A stretch of 64,000 bases of DNA from Megascapheus bottae (GCA_024803745.1 JANJXV010000039.1:10025001-10089000); one strand, 5' to 3'. Counted from the first letter of the stretch, positions 1 to 9,811 are shown. Made by a program: numbers and translations. Notes: generated by a model not told the origin, from the letters alone.

Positions 1-67
1 AGGGAGGAGAGATGGAAAGCAGTTTAGGATCTTGGGGTTTTGTGACCTGAAGGGAGTTGTGTCTGGG

Positions 68-230
68 GGTGGCACTCTTCCACTTGAGCCACAGCTCTAC
101 TTCCAGCTGGTTCATGGGAGATAAGAGTCTCAGTTGACTTCTCTGCTCAGGTTGGCTTTGAACCATGATCCTTAGATCTCTGTCTCCTGAGTAGCTAGGA
201 ATGACAAGCATGAATCCCCAGCACACCTGT
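68..230 (-). mobile_element. Composite 7SL/tRNA SINE, 3' part missing
   Basis: Reverse-strand copy. The reversed A-box region (CCACTTGAGCCACAGCTC) is followed by the reversed left 7SL-like half (GGTTGGCTTTGAACC, then CTCCTGAGTAGCTAGG). The B-box end of the right half is not recognisable upstream. The match is by eye to more than 50 sister copies in this window. Confidence 0.75.
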
Positions 231-459
231 CCATGAGTACCAAAATCTGCCTTTGAATACAGGCAGCTAGATGCTGGGGAATTTGCTCCTAGCTCTGGAA
301 ATGGCTGCTGGAGAATAATGTTGGATGCCTCACTGGCAGAGATTTGGAGGGTGTGAGATTCGGGGATTCCCCCTTCCCTTTTTGTTGACCCAAGATGGCT
401 GCCTTATTGAGGTGTCTGGGACAAGATCTCTATTTATTTGTGCTTATCTTTGTATATTT
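231..459. other. Unassigned unique sequence
   Basis: No repeat, exon or motif recognised. There is a G/C-mixed segment followed by a short T-rich stretch leading into the next SINE fragment. Confidence 0.4.
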
Positions 460-540
460 TGGTGCTGATACTGGGGTTTGAACTCAGGACTTTGTCCTTT
501 CTTATTTTTTAGTGGCGCTACCAGGTGGGCCACACCTCCC
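460..540 (-). mobile_element. SINE right-half fragment
   Basis: Reverse-strand tRNA-like half only: GGGTTTGAACTCAGGAC (B-box side), then a diverged A-box side (GGCGCTACCAGGTGGGCC). The two open reading frames of 71 and 85 codons that cross it come from this repeat and its flank and are not genes. Confidence 0.55.
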
Positions 541-1324
541 TCTCTGGGCACAGAATTTCTGACCGCTATGTCTCTCAGGGAGATGAGGGGTACAGGAGAA
601 GGGGCAATCATTCCGATGTTAGAAATAATTTCCTTCCTTACTAAGGAGGCCTCAGGCTGCCCTCTGCTTGTTGTGTGGGAATCGGGGAGGTAAACCTCCA
701 TTCATCAGCATGGTTACCTGATGTCTGGTTCCTGTGCCTGGCCACTCAGATTTGGCATTCAGTCCTTCTGAGAAGAAAATTCCCAGTGGGTGGGGACATG
801 AAATGTCCCTGAGTGGGACAAATACTCTCCTGCCTTAAACATTAGGGACCAGAGACCCTCACAGAACAGGATAATGGGAGCCAGCTGCTGGTTTGTTTAG
901 ATAAGTTGTACCCTTTATTTATGTTCATCTTTAACAACAACAACAACAAAAAAAAACCCCCACAAAACAACAACCACAAACACCCGCCCGTGTGTTTTGA
1001 TGATTTCTGAAGAGTTTAAACACAATATACTTAATTGCTATGAGTAATTTCAAAGCTCATTAATGTAATAAATCTCTGGAGGGAAATATTCTTAGTTAAC
1101 GATTAGCATAAAAGCAGAGAGTCTCTCTGAGTAAATGGAGATTCTGATTTGTGCTGGCGTGGAGTCAGTGTGGCGGACAGGGGGTGACAAGAGGGGAGGC
1201 TGTCTTGTTAAGTGACAGACACTTACACCTGCTCTGCCAACTGCTGTCGCCTTAGGACTGGCCAGGATTTGTGCTCCTGATGCTTTGTCACCTGAAGGCA
1301 GGTTCAAGGTATCACCATCCTATG
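541..1324. other. Unassigned unique sequence with A/C-rich patch
   Basis: About 780 bases with no recognised repeat apart from an (AAC)-like and CA-rich patch near 932-985. The part at 1000-1110 is AT-rich (TTAATTGC, CATTAATGTAATAAATC) and resembles non-coding conserved DNA in texture. Conservation cannot be measured here. Confidence 0.35.
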
Positions 1325-1424
1325 GTTTCTTTTTCCCTCCCTCCCTCTCTCCCTCCCTTGCTTTCTTGTGCTGGTACTAAGGCTTGAACTCGGTACTCCC
1401 TTGGCTATTTTGCTCAAGGCTGCA
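1325..1424 (-). mobile_element. SINE right-half fragment with CT-rich tail
   Basis: Reverse-strand fragment (GGCTTGAACTCGG, then GCTCAAGGCTGC) with a pyrimidine-rich run (CCCTCCCTCCCTCTCTCC) directly at its 3' end. On the SINE strand the tail is GA/GGGA-rich. Confidence 0.6.
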
Positions 1425-1502
1425 AAGGAAAATAAGAAGGAGAGGAGAGTGTGGATCGGCTGGAGATTGCTTCAGGTTGTCTGGGTTTTCCCCAGTCCTT
1501 TC

Positions 1503-1714
1503 TAGAATTCCTAGCTACTCAGGAGGTTGAGATGGGAGGACTGAGGTTTGAAACCAGCCTCGGCAGGAATGTCAGTGAGACTCTTTTCTTCCAATGAACC
1601 AACATAAAAGCTTAGGAATGGAGGTCTGGCTCAAGTAGTAGCACACTAGCTTTGAGTAAAAAGGCCAAAGGACACTGCCACCCAGGCCCTGAGTTCAAGC
1701 CTCAGTATTGGTCA
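1503..1714 (+). mobile_element. Composite 7SL/tRNA SINE, nearly full length
   Basis: Left half starts within CTAGCTACTCAGGAGG and has lost its first bases. The right half keeps CTGGCTCAAGTAGTAGCAC and ends GAGTTCAAGCCTCAG. It is followed by a short GTGCGTGCACGC-type purine/pyrimidine alternating tail. Confidence 0.8.
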
Positions 1715-1734
1715 GTGTGCGTGCACGCAGGCGC

Positions 1735-2870
1735 ACATCCACACAAAGTACTCGGAAGAGTAGGTTTGTACCTCCTTTAGTTTCTGCTCAGAGCCAGCAA
1801 ACCTTTTCCTAATGGTGCTGGTTGATGTGTCACTGAGAAGGGCAGGGTGTAAACTGCCACTTTATTTATGACCCGTGTACTGGGGAAGGGTTCTTCTTTC
1901 CTTAATTTCCTCCATCCCAGGCAACCAAACTTGTTTTCTTTTTTTGCCTCTAGTGAATGGAGGAGGGGGGGGGAATAACTACCACAACACAAAACCCTAA
2001 CCCCTCAAACAGTGACATTACTGTCACCTGCTTAAAACAGTATGACGTTCTTCAAGTCTCTGAATATTCTCTAGGGCTCTCTGTTTTCCATGAAAGCATT
2101 TATTTCAGTCAAAATACTTCATGTTTTTCTCCTCTCCGACATTTCACCGGCAAAGGAGTTGCAAGAGAACAGAACAACTCAAAACCATCGTGTGTGATTT
2201 TTTTTTTTTGAACAGAGCTATTTCTCTTTTATTTTATTTTTAAAGACGAAGAAACCTGTCCTCTTTTGTTAGTGCCTCTGGGCAGATGTAACCCTAAGGA
2301 AAAACTGACTACTAAGAAGTCCTGGGGGTTTCCTGTGTCTTGGGGGTACAGTGCTGTGTCTGGAGTCTGCTTAGTTGAGCTGATGAGGGACCAAGAAGGT
2401 GGGGGGGGTTGTTGAGAGCTGGGAGGGGGTGATGAGCCTCTGTTCCCCTTGACCCTCTGGCTTGCCCTCCCCCCAACCCTCTGTCATCTTCTCCCCCTGA
2501 CTGAGACCCAGGCTGGGTGCCCCCTTCCCCCCTCTCGCCCCTCCCCCCCATGCCAAGAGGGCCACTGAGGGCCTCCCTTCATCTCTCGCATGATGAACCT
2601 TTTGACTATTCGGACGGGGGCTCCTGGCTGGAGATGTCATGTCTTCTCCTGTCTGTCTGTAGTCCGGAGACAACACGGCCCGCCCTAGTTTACCTGTGTA
2701 GTCCCAGGTGCCCTGTCAGACGTGGTTGGGGAGATACAAGGACAGCATCACCGCTGGGCACGGTGCATGGCCGAGGTCAGCTGGGTATGATGTGTCCTAG
2801 ACTAGTTGTCAGGTGAATGCAGGAAAATTCCAGAAGGAGGAGGGAGTGGTGGTGGATGGGAGGAAGTGGC
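1735..2870. other. Unassigned unique sequence, locally GC-rich
   Basis: No repeat recognised. It has an 11-base G run near 1965-1972, a purine/pyrimidine-skewed GC-rich stretch at 2395-2560 (runs of G on the left, runs of C on the right), and a T10 run near 2198. Short reading frames on both strands at 2312-2816 are low-complexity translations and match no protein I know. Confidence 0.4.
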
Positions 2871-2900
2871 GGGTGTGTGTGTGTGTGTGTGTGTGTGTGC
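2871..2900. repeat. (GT)n microsatellite
   Basis: About 13 GT units in an otherwise unique purine-rich stretch. It is not attached to a SINE. Confidence 0.9.
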
Positions 2901-2991
2901 GGTGGGGAGACTGGGGAGAGAAGAATCCTGTCATCTCTGATGAAATATTCAGCGTGGTGGGTGATATTCTATAAACTCTTCCCCCCCATGG

Positions 2992-3026
2992 GGTGTGTGT
3001 GTGTGAGTGAGAGAGAGAGAGAGAGA
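2992..3026. repeat. Compound (GT)n(GA)n microsatellite
   Basis: A short GT run passes through GTGAGTGA into a GA run. Confidence 0.85.
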
Positions 3027-3180
3027 TTTCTAGATCATTCTTCAGGCTCCTCACAGGTTACTAGAGGTAGTTGATGTAGTAGATTGGCAGACATCTGTAA
3101 TGCATTTCCAGATGTGGAGGGGACATTGCTAGGTCTACGTCAATTGTAACATGCGTCCACACTACCCATGCATGTATGCA

Positions 3181-3182
<2 letters not shown>

Positions 3183-3218
<36 letters not shown>
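3183..3218. repeat. (GT)n microsatellite
   Basis: About 17 GT units preceded by GCATGTATGCATGTCT. The T16 run at 3303-3318 lies 85 bases downstream. Confidence 0.9.
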
Positions 3219-3221
<3 letters not shown>

Positions 3222-3319
3222 GGGTCACAGACATAAGTCATCTGTTATAAGTTACTTTTTTTGGCTTGGTACACACCCCTCTCCACCCCCCACCTCCCTG
3301 GCTTTTTTTTTTTTTTTTA

Positions 3320-3765
3320 AGCTTATAGGACTAAGAAACTGCTGTAAGAGTAACAAGTTTGTGAGATTTTGGAAAGGAAACCGCAGTAATGGTGCCAGTT
3401 CTTATGATCATAAATAATCATAATTAACAGGACTGCTGTATATTTATGTTGGTTTGTTTTCAGACACTTCTCATTTTATTTTGAATTTTTTCATATTGTG
3501 TTGACTTGAAACACTTCTGTCTATAGCGTGCCGTGCTCTGGGAACACTGGGGAACAGAAACATGCTTTATTTGTCCTTAGTAACAGACCATAATAATGGA
3601 ACTTTTATCTATTGGCAGGTTCACAGAACCATGATATTAGGCTTAGGGAAATCGCTATATGTTAGCAAAAAGATCTGGGTTCTTTCTTGGGCTGATAACA
3701 TTTTCTTTCTTCTGACTTGGTCTGTGTAGCTAGAAACCTGACCCCATTGACTATCTTTTTGTGTG
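3320..3765. other. Unassigned unique sequence
   Basis: AT-rich sequence with no recognised repeat. Short homeodomain-type cores occur (CATAATTAACAGG near 3420). Nothing firmer can be said without alignment to other mammals. Confidence 0.35.
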
Positions 3766-3994
3766 TATCAGCACTGGGGCTTGAACTCAGAGCCTGGGTG
3801 CTGTCCCTTAGCTTTTACACTCAAGGCTGGTGCTCTACCACTTGAGCCATCTGTCCATTTCTAACTTTGGGGGGGGGCGCGTTATTGGAGATAAGAGTCT
3901 CATGGACTTTCCTGCTTGGCCTGGTTTTCAGTCAGGATCTTGAGATGTCTTGAGTAGCTAGTATTACAGGTATGAGCCACCAGAACCCAGCTTA
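3766..3994 (-). mobile_element. Composite 7SL/tRNA SINE, full length
   Basis: Reverse-strand copy with both halves: GGGGCTTGAACTCAGAGCC, CTACCACTTGAGCCAT, GGAGATAAGAGTCTCATGG and GAGTAGCTAGTATTACAGG. A G9 run interrupts the linker between the halves. Confidence 0.88.
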
Positions 3995-4740
3995 CCTAAG
4001 TATCTTTTCTAGTTTAAATTCTTGATAAGCTTGGATGGGATACATTGATGCTGAATGGAAGAAACTGGGTGATGATTCTGACTCTTGGTTAAAAACCTAG
4101 AAAGGGGAACATGAACCTTGAATGGCATGATATTTGAACTTGGAGAACATGAAACTCAAGTTTGTTTTTCCTTCTTTTTATTTTTCCTCTCTAGCTTTCT
4201 CTGGGATGTGATTAAAAAAAAACAAACTTTATATGTGCCTACCAGTGAAACATTGTCCCTGGCTAAATGACCAGTCTCCCTGTCTGGCAGTTTGGTTAGG
4301 AAATGAACTATTCATGTAACTTTGAGAGTTACTTTGGGTCCACATTGGAGCCTTAGGCCAGGTCTGCATAAGCAAAGACCAAAGATGATTATGATGATGG
4401 TTTTAAGTTCTCCTTTCCTGTGATTATCAAGATTTTTTCTTTCTTTTTTTTTCCTGCCCAGCAGCAATAGCAATTTTACTCGTTTCCTATAATATATTTT
4501 TTTTTTGTCTTTGTCTGTATCCTCTGGCTACAGTGAGCTTCACAACGATCTCAACGGATGTCAGGACGCGTGACACCAGACTAATTTTTCACCTCAGGCA
4601 GCTGAGGCCTGTCTGTAGAAAACAGATTCTGAAGCTGAGCTGGAGGATGGAGAGAATCCTGTCTAGTTGGCGCAGGGTTGGATCACTGGGGAAAGATTTG
4701 GACAGAAAAGCCTTGTGAAAAACGGTGATCAAAGAACACT
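3995..4740. other. Unassigned unique sequence
   Basis: About 750 bases with no recognised repeat except T/C-rich patches at 4435-4455 and 4495-4508. A 61-codon forward frame and a 106-codon reverse frame cross its right end into the SINE and are not credible genes. Confidence 0.35.
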
Positions 4741-5068
4741 GTGTGCTGGTGGCCCCCTCCCATAATCCTAGCCACTCAGAGGCTGAGATGTAAGGATTCA
4801 CCCCAGGCAGGAAGAGACTCTCATCTCCATCAGGAAACTGGAAGAGGTGCTGTGGCTCAAAGTGGTAGATTGCTATCCCGGAGCAGAACGAGCTCAGGGA
4901 GAGGATCACGGTTTGAAGTCAGCCTGTTGCAGAAAGTCTATGGGACTCTTCAATGAACCAGCAAAACGCTGGGAAGTACAACTGTGGCTCGAGTGATGGA
5001 GCAGCATTGCTGAGTGGAAAAGCCCAGTGAGAGCTCAAGTCCTTAAGTACAAGCTTCAGTACTGGCAA
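4741..5068 (+). mobile_element. SINE pair in tandem, second copy lacking its 5' end
   Basis: The first copy runs from a diverged left half (CATAATCCTAGCCACTCAGAGGCTGAG) to CTCAAAGTGGTAGATTGC, then stops. A second copy begins abruptly at GAGGATCACGGTTTGAAG and runs to the right-half end (GCTTCAGTACTGGCAAG). This gives left-right-left-right order with partial first-right and second-left parts. It could be an insertion into a SINE or an unequal exchange between copies. Confidence 0.7.
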
Positions 5069-5175
5069 GAAAAGAAAATGTGTTAGCAACGACAACAATA
5101 ACAAGACCTAGCTTTCTCGTTAGCACTACGAGAACTTCTGCTCTAGGATGCCCTCTTTATTATTTATTTATTTTT

Positions 5176-5270
5176 GTCCTGGGGCTTGAACTAAGGGTTT
5201 GGTCCCTGTCTGTGAGCTTTCTTTGCTCAGAGCTTGCACTCTACCACTTGAGCCATAGCTATACTTCCAG
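5176..5270 (-). mobile_element. SINE right-half fragment
   Basis: Reverse-strand tRNA-like half: GGGGCTTGAACTAAGGG to CTACCACTTGAGCCATAGC. A TATTTATTTA run lies at its 3' (left) edge. Confidence 0.7.
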
Positions 5271-5299
5271 AATCTATACATTTTCAAGAACATTAATGA

Positions 5300-5463
5300 T
5301 GTTAGCTGGGCATCACATCTATAATTCCAGCTATTCAGAAGGCTGAGATCTGAGAATTGAGATTCAAAACTGGGCCAGGTAGGAAACTTCTTGTTTCTAG
5401 TTAACCACCAAAAAGTCAGAAAAGTGCCGGTAGCTCATATTTGTTATCCTAGCTACTGCCTGG
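5300..5463 (+). mobile_element. Two SINE left-half fragments
   Basis: First fragment: GTTAGCTGGGCATCAC through GCTATTCAGAAGGCTGAG to TAGTTAACCACCAAAAAG. Second: a bare 5' end (GCCGGTAGCTCATATTTG, then CCTAGCTACTG) that runs straight into a reverse-strand copy. Confidence 0.65.
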
Positions 5464-5648
5464 CTGCTGTCCCTGAGCTCTTTTGCTCAAGGTTAGTGCT
5501 TTGTTACTTGAGCCATAGTTCTACTTCTGGTTCCTTGGAAATGAAAGTCTCAGGGACTTTCCTTCCCCAGGATGGCTTCGAATCCCAATCCTAAAATCTC
5601 AGCCTCCTGAATAGCTAGAATGACAGGTATGAGCCACCAGCGTCTAGT
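5464..5648 (-). mobile_element. Composite SINE abutting an inverted fragment
   Basis: Reverse-strand copy from GCTGTCCCTGAGCTC to GAGCCACCAGCGTCTAG. Its left edge is joined directly to the forward left-half fragment ending at 5463, so the two halves face each other with almost no spacer. Confidence 0.75.
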
Positions 5649-5663
5649 TTTTCTTTTCTTTTT

Positions 5664-5712
5664 TGGTGCTACTAAGGCTTGAACTTTGTATTTTGTATTC
5701 TTCTCCTAGCAG
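5664..5712 (-). mobile_element. Very short SINE 3' fragment
   Basis: Only the reversed B-box side (GGTGCTACTAAGGCTTGAAC) is recognisable, then a degenerate TTTGTATT run. Confidence 0.45.
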
Positions 5713-5771
5713 GTAGTTTGTAATCAGGAGGTGAAATGGCCAGATCATTCTTTAAGAATGATAGATCCACT

Positions 5772-6002
5772 CAGCTGTTAGGCGCTCATACCTGTAATCT
5801 TAGCTACTTTGGAGACTGATTTCTGAGGATTGTGGTTCAAAACCAGCTCGGGCAGGAAAGTCTGTGAGACTCTTATCTCCAAGGAACTAGCAAAAAGCCC
5901 AGAAGTAGAGGTGTGTCTCAAGTGGTAGAGTGCCAGCCTTGAATGAACAAGCTAAGCAAGAGTGTGAGGCCCTGAGTTCAAAGCCCCAATGTCAGCACAG
6001 AA
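5772..6002 (+). mobile_element. Composite 7SL/tRNA SINE, full length
   Basis: GCTGTTAGGCGCTCATACC start, GGTTCAAAACCAGC in the left half, GTCTCAAGTGGTAGAGTGCC in the right half, and the end at CAAAGCCCCAATGTCAGC. Confidence 0.87.
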
Positions 6003-6373
6003 AGTAGAGTAAGATGTAAATGGATTAGGCAAGCAAAAGGGCCTGGGCAGGTCCAGAAGAGAAAGAATCTCTATGGTGAGCAGAGGGCAGGGCTAAAGCT
6101 TCCACAGAAACTTTGAAAGTTTGAAGATAAGCCTATCAGCCCTAATTTACACCGCATCACATTTGCAAGTTACAAAATGGAATTTGCAATTGCTTTTTGG
6201 CAATGTTCAAATTAGCACTTCTTAGCATATTAATGAACTACTCCTGTTTCTTTTCTTCTTCTTCTTTCTTTCCATTATGTGGCCAATTTTAATGTAAATA
6301 GCAGTCTCCATAAGACTTAGGTCAGTGTTTCATGGGAATGAAGTCATTTATTTGTGTTTATTTATGTTTTATA
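6003..6373. other. Unique sequence, possible conserved non-coding DNA
   Basis: The part at 6130-6245 is unique, AT-rich and of even composition, with CCCTAATTTACACCGC, GCAATTGC and CATATTAATGAAC. That texture fits a conserved non-coding element. A TTC-rich run at 6250-6275 and a TTTA-rich run near 6350 flank it. Confidence 0.3.
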
Positions 6374-6607
6374 CTAGTCCTGGGGGCTTGAACTGAAGGC
6401 TTAGGTGTTAGCCCTGAACTTTTCACTCAAGGCTGCAATGCTACCACTTGAGCCACAGCTTGACTTCTAGTTTTTTGGTGGAAGTTTAATTAGAGATAAA
6501 AGTCTCTTGTACCTTTCTGCCTGGGCTGTCTTCCAACTGTTATTCTAAGCGCTGAGCCTCCAGAGTAGCTAGGATGATTGACATGAATGATCCAGTAGCA
6601 CCTGGCT
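6374..6607 (-). mobile_element. Composite 7SL/tRNA SINE, full length
   Basis: Reverse-strand copy: GGGGGCTTGAACTGAAGG to GTAGCTAGGATGATTGACATG and CACCTGGCTGG. More diverged than average in the left half (GTCTTCCAACTG for GGCTTTGAACC). Confidence 0.83.
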
Positions 6608-6711
6608 GGGACTAAAGTTTTCAAGTCTCCCTTGGAGACTAAAGAATCTTGGTCTTTTGCAAGGGGTTTGGCTTGACTCTACAACAATAACTACAGTAAT
6701 GTGCAGGTTTC

Positions 6712-6776
6712 CTTTTCTTCTTCCTCTTCCTCCTTCTCCTCTTCTTCCTCTTCCTCCTTCCCTTCCTCTTCTTTTT
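6712..6776. repeat. Pyrimidine-rich (TTC/CTT)n tract at a SINE tail
   Basis: About 60 bases of C and T only. It ends at the 3' end of the reverse-strand SINE at 6777. The glutamate-rich reading frame crossing it is its translation. Confidence 0.85.
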
Positions 6777-6985
6777 GGGGGTCATGGGGCTTGAACTCAG
6801 GGTCTGGACTCTGTCCCTGAGTTCTTGTACTCAAGGCTAGCACTCTACCATGTTGAATTACAGCTCTATTTCTGCTTTTCTGGTGGTTCATTGGAGTTTC
6901 ATACACTTTTCTGCTCAGGATGGCTTTGAACTGTGATCCTCAAATCTCAGCTTCCTAAGTAGCTAGGATGCCAGCAGCACCCCTT
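6777..6985 (-). mobile_element. Composite 7SL/tRNA SINE
   Basis: GGGGCTTGAACTCAGGG, CTCTACCATGTTGAATTAC (A-box side mutated), GGCTTTGAACTGTGATCC and AAGTAGCTAGGATGCC. The GATAAGAGTC motif between the halves is deleted. Confidence 0.85.
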
Positions 6986-7039
6986 GAGTTTTCCTGCTTC
7001 TTGATGTGGCAGGCATTAGATCTACCCTGAAGTCTGTGC

Positions 7040-7080
7040 CTAAACACAGACACACAGACACACAGACACACACACACATA
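7040..7080. repeat. (ACACAG)n/(CA)n microsatellite
   Basis: Short CA-rich run with a CACAGA sub-period, followed by CACCACCACCATCACC. Confidence 0.8.
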
Positions 7081-8232
7081 CACCACCACCATCACCAAGA
7101 ACAACAAAACCAAAGTTGGACAGCCATGAGAATGGGGGCTTAGCTACCATGAGAGGAGAATTGAAAGGCTAGATCACTTACAGGGGGTCTCATTCATGCG
7201 TGTAAAGGGAGCATTATTCTTCAAAACCCATCAGGATAGCAGTTTGCATAGCCAAAAAACCTCCCCTCCCACGCCTTCCCCCCCTTCCCGTGGATTGTAG
7301 GCAGCTGGCTTCAATCTGTCGTGATTGCCCATCAAGGCCCCCAGCATTTTTCTGAGCCATGTCAGGACAAATTGAAAGGACATCTCTCTCCAAAGGTCTT
7401 GTACTGCCTGGTCTCCTGACTGAGGCCTCAATACCCAAAGGACCAGAGAGGAAACCAACAAATAAGGGCTTTAAAAGCTGGCTGCAGATCACAGACAGAG
7501 TGGTGCACTGTCTGCCCTTGGCAAAGCCAGTCTGTGGAGAAAGACAGGCTTCAGTCTGGGTTCCTAAGCTCTTGGAGCCAGGAATGAGAGTGTGGGGTAC
7601 ACTGTCTGGGCGCTTAGCTGATGGCCGCCTGGCTGCCTGGAGACTGTGGCTTGGGCTCTCTCTGCGAGGGGTTGGTGACCTTGTGAATGGGAGCCATGGA
7701 GATGACACACTTAGGCTTTCAGAGAGGAGTTCCAGACGGCAGTGCTTTCTTGGTTCATGGTTCAAAAGGAGCTGATTCTTCACTCTCAGTGGCATAGTAT
7801 TTTCTGCTGTGTGTACTGGGGCTCTGTGATTTCCTGAGGGAGCCCAGTGTGTTCTACGGGTTTCCAGTGCCCATCCATCGCTGCCCACAGATGGGGCTGT
7901 ATTGTGGGTGGCTCTGCCAATCGCGGTATGAAAAACAAGAAGCTTAGAGACAGAGAGAGACAGAGAGAGAGACAGAGAGCCCCCATCCAGTTCTTGATGA
8001 ATGATTTTAAAACAGAATACTTCCCTGTTGGATATATTCATAGGTGAAGAGCCCTCTGTCATCATCTCATCCAAAAGGCAATGAAATCAGCCCCCAGCTT
8101 CTATTCTGGTATCCCAGGAAACACGTTGGGTGCCTCGGTACCTGGGAGAATGATATCTTCTCCAGTGGGTCCTCAAATGTCACCAGTGTTGCCAGGCTCA
8201 GGTTTTGAATGGGTCCCTTCCAAAAGGCATGG
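7081..8232. other. Long unique stretch with open frames on both strands
   Basis: The longest frame of the window lies here: 286 codons on the minus strand at 7214-8074. It is rich in Ser, Arg and Pro, reads through a (CTCTGT)n microsatellite at 7948-7980 and has no domain I recognise. A 138-codon forward frame overlaps it at 7359-7775. Two-strand openness in GC-rich DNA is typical of chance. I see no splice-site-bounded exon, so I call no gene. Confidence 0.5.
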
Positions 8233-8445
8233 GTCAGGGGCTTCATACCCGGCATCCTTGCTACTCAGGAGGGAGCCAGGTCCATGACAGCCTGGTCAGA
8301 CAAATCTGAGAGACTCTTGTCTCCACTGGGCCAGACGAAAAAAAGCAGACGTGGAAGTATGGCTCAAGGAGTAGAGCACCAGGCTTGCATAAAAAGCTAA
8401 GCAAGAGAGTGAGGCCTTGTTCAAGTCCCACATAGTACTGAGAAG
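8233..8445 (+). mobile_element. Composite 7SL/tRNA SINE
   Basis: Diverged left half (CATCCTTGCTACTCAGGAGG), then GAGAGACTCTTGTCTCC. Right half: TATGGCTCAAGGAGTAGAGC to GTTCAAGTCCCACATAGTAC. Confidence 0.8.
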
Positions 8446-8479
8446 TCTGAGACTCTATGCAATTGACCAGCATCAAACT

Positions 8480-8675
8480 GGATCCCACCTGTCAGTCTAG
8501 ACACTGAGAAGGCTGAGATCTGAGAATCATGCTTCAAAGCCAACCTGGTCAGGAAACACCGGAAAACCTGAAAGGACTTTGTGGCTCAGAATGATAGAAT
8601 GCTAGCCTTGCATGAAAAAGCTCAGGGATAGTGACCAGGTTCTGAGTTCAAGCCCCACAACTGACCAAAAATACC
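8480..8675 (+). mobile_element. Composite 7SL/tRNA SINE
   Basis: GAGAAGGCTGAGATCTGAG, CTTCAAAGCCAACCTGG, TGGCTCAGAATGATAGAATG and GAGTTCAAGCCCCACAACTG. Ends in a C-rich A-tail remnant (CCCCCCCCAAAACC). Confidence 0.82.
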
Positions 8676-8689
8676 CCCCCCAAAACCAA

Positions 8690-8800
8690 AATGGACTACA
8701 GGCAGGGCTCAAGTGGTCAAGTGCCAGCCATGAATAAGACAGCTTAGTAAGAGCTTGGCTGAACTCTTATTGAAGACCTGAATTCAGTCCTCGGTTCAGT
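8690..8800 (+). mobile_element. SINE right-half fragment
   Basis: GGGCTCAAGTGGTCAAGTGCC to CTGAATTCAGTCCTCGG. Third SINE piece in a row on the same strand. Confidence 0.6.
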
Positions 8801-9192
8801 TAGAATACTAAGGAAAGCCTTCAAGGAGTTAGTTCTTGAGGGCATGTCCGTTTGGGATAGAATGAAGTGTTAATGAGTATTTTGTGATAGCCTTGTAAAT
8901 GGAGGACACATTATGTATCTGTTGGTTTATCAGTGAACAGCTCTGTTAGTCCAGGTTTTTGCATGGAAGCTTCTCAAATCCTAGACTAGCTTGGCTTGAG
9001 GTCTTGGGGTGGGGAGAGCTTCAGGAATGACTGGATCCAGGAGGCAAGCATGCTGTTTGTACCCTCCAGTTTCCATGTCTTCTGCCTTGATTCCTTTTCC
9101 AGGCAGCAGCCTTAACTCTTTTGATGCTAGATGGCTACTGGAGATTCTAGAAGTTCAGCTTTCCCCTTGAGAACCAGGGTTAAAACAAAAGA

Positions 9193-9196
<4 letters not shown>
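8801..9196. other. Unassigned unique sequence
   Basis: About 400 bases between SINEs. No repeat or exon seen. Confidence 0.4.

Positions 9197-9252
<56 letters not shown>
9197..9252. repeat. (GT)n microsatellite at a SINE tail
   Basis: About 27 uninterrupted GT units ending at the 3' end of the reverse-strand SINE at 9253, so (CA)n on the SINE strand. The length and purity make it likely polymorphic. Confidence 0.95.
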
Positions 9253-9463
9253 TTAGTCATGGGGCTTGAACTCTGGGCCTGGGCATTGTCCCTGAGCTCT
9301 TCAGCTCAAGGCTACTGCCCTACCCCTGGAACCACAGCACCACTTCCCATTTTCTAGTGGGTAATTGGAGATAAGAGTCTCACAGACTTCAGTGCCTGGG
9401 TTGGCTTTGAAATTCGATCCTCAGATCTCTGGCTCCTGAGTAGCTAGGATTACAGTGAGGCAG
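9253..9463 (-). mobile_element. Composite SINE, 'CTTCAGCTCAAGG' subfamily
   Basis: Reverse-strand copy that carries GTCATGGGGCTTGAAC, GAGCTCTTCAGCTCAAGGC, CCTACCCCTGGAACCAC and ACTTCCCATTTTCTAG. These variants recur at 33445-33719 and 49588-49790 but not in most other copies, so they mark a subfamily. Confidence 0.88.
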
Positions 9464-9700
9464 CTCTTGGTTTAGCCCCCTATGCCCCCTCCCTGAGAGC
9501 CAGGCTGTGGGGTGTGACATGTCATTGTTGTCTTGCACTGGGTCCCTTGTCTGGAGCTCAGGGGTAGCACCAGGGGTGGGGTGGGGTGGGTGTGGGTGGG
9601 TGGTTGCCGGGGTGGGGCTCAGTTCCACCCGAGTCCACAGAGAGGGGGGAGGGGCGAGTCTTCATGGAAAGTCAGGATGCTATTTCCAGCTGGGAAAAAA
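9464..9700. other. Unique sequence with G-quadruplex-like run
   Basis: At 9573-9616 there are at least six runs of three or more G, each separated by one to three bases, on the plus strand. The rest is unassigned. Confidence 0.6.
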
Positions 9701-9756
9701 AAAGAAAGGAGAAGAAAAAGAGGGAAGCAATTAAGCCAGGCCAAAAAAGAAAAAAA

Positions 9757-9799
<43 letters not shown>

Positions 9800-9811
9800 A
9801 AAAAAAATCCA
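9694..9811. repeat. A-rich/(GA)n purine tract
   Basis: Almost pure purine: AAAGAAAGGAGAAG-type repeats, then A runs, then (AG)n at 9764-9792, then A7. Reading frames here code only Lys/Arg/Glu runs. Confidence 0.9.

Noticed and set aside
1990..2010. Telomere-like AACCCTAACCCCTC
   Set aside because: Fewer than two full CCCTAA units. The similar AACCCCAACCCCC run at 59305-59330 has a single CCCTA. Neither is an interstitial telomere.
7081..7100. Direct CACCACCACCATCACC run as a possible His-rich coding piece
   Set aside because: Continuation of the CA microsatellite. No open frame of note.
7214..8074. 286-codon minus-strand open reading frame, the longest in the window
   Set aside because: It reads through a (CTCTGT)n microsatellite, overlaps a long open frame on the other strand, and shows no domain, signal peptide or intron-like structure. 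Vertebrate genes are rarely single long exons of this composition. A protein search with no hit and no conservation of frame would confirm.
8233..8800. Possible array of repeats resembling CRISPR or a tandem gene cluster
   Set aside because: They are three separate SINE copies in the same direction. This is nuclear mammalian DNA, so CRISPR, operons and ribosome sites do not apply.
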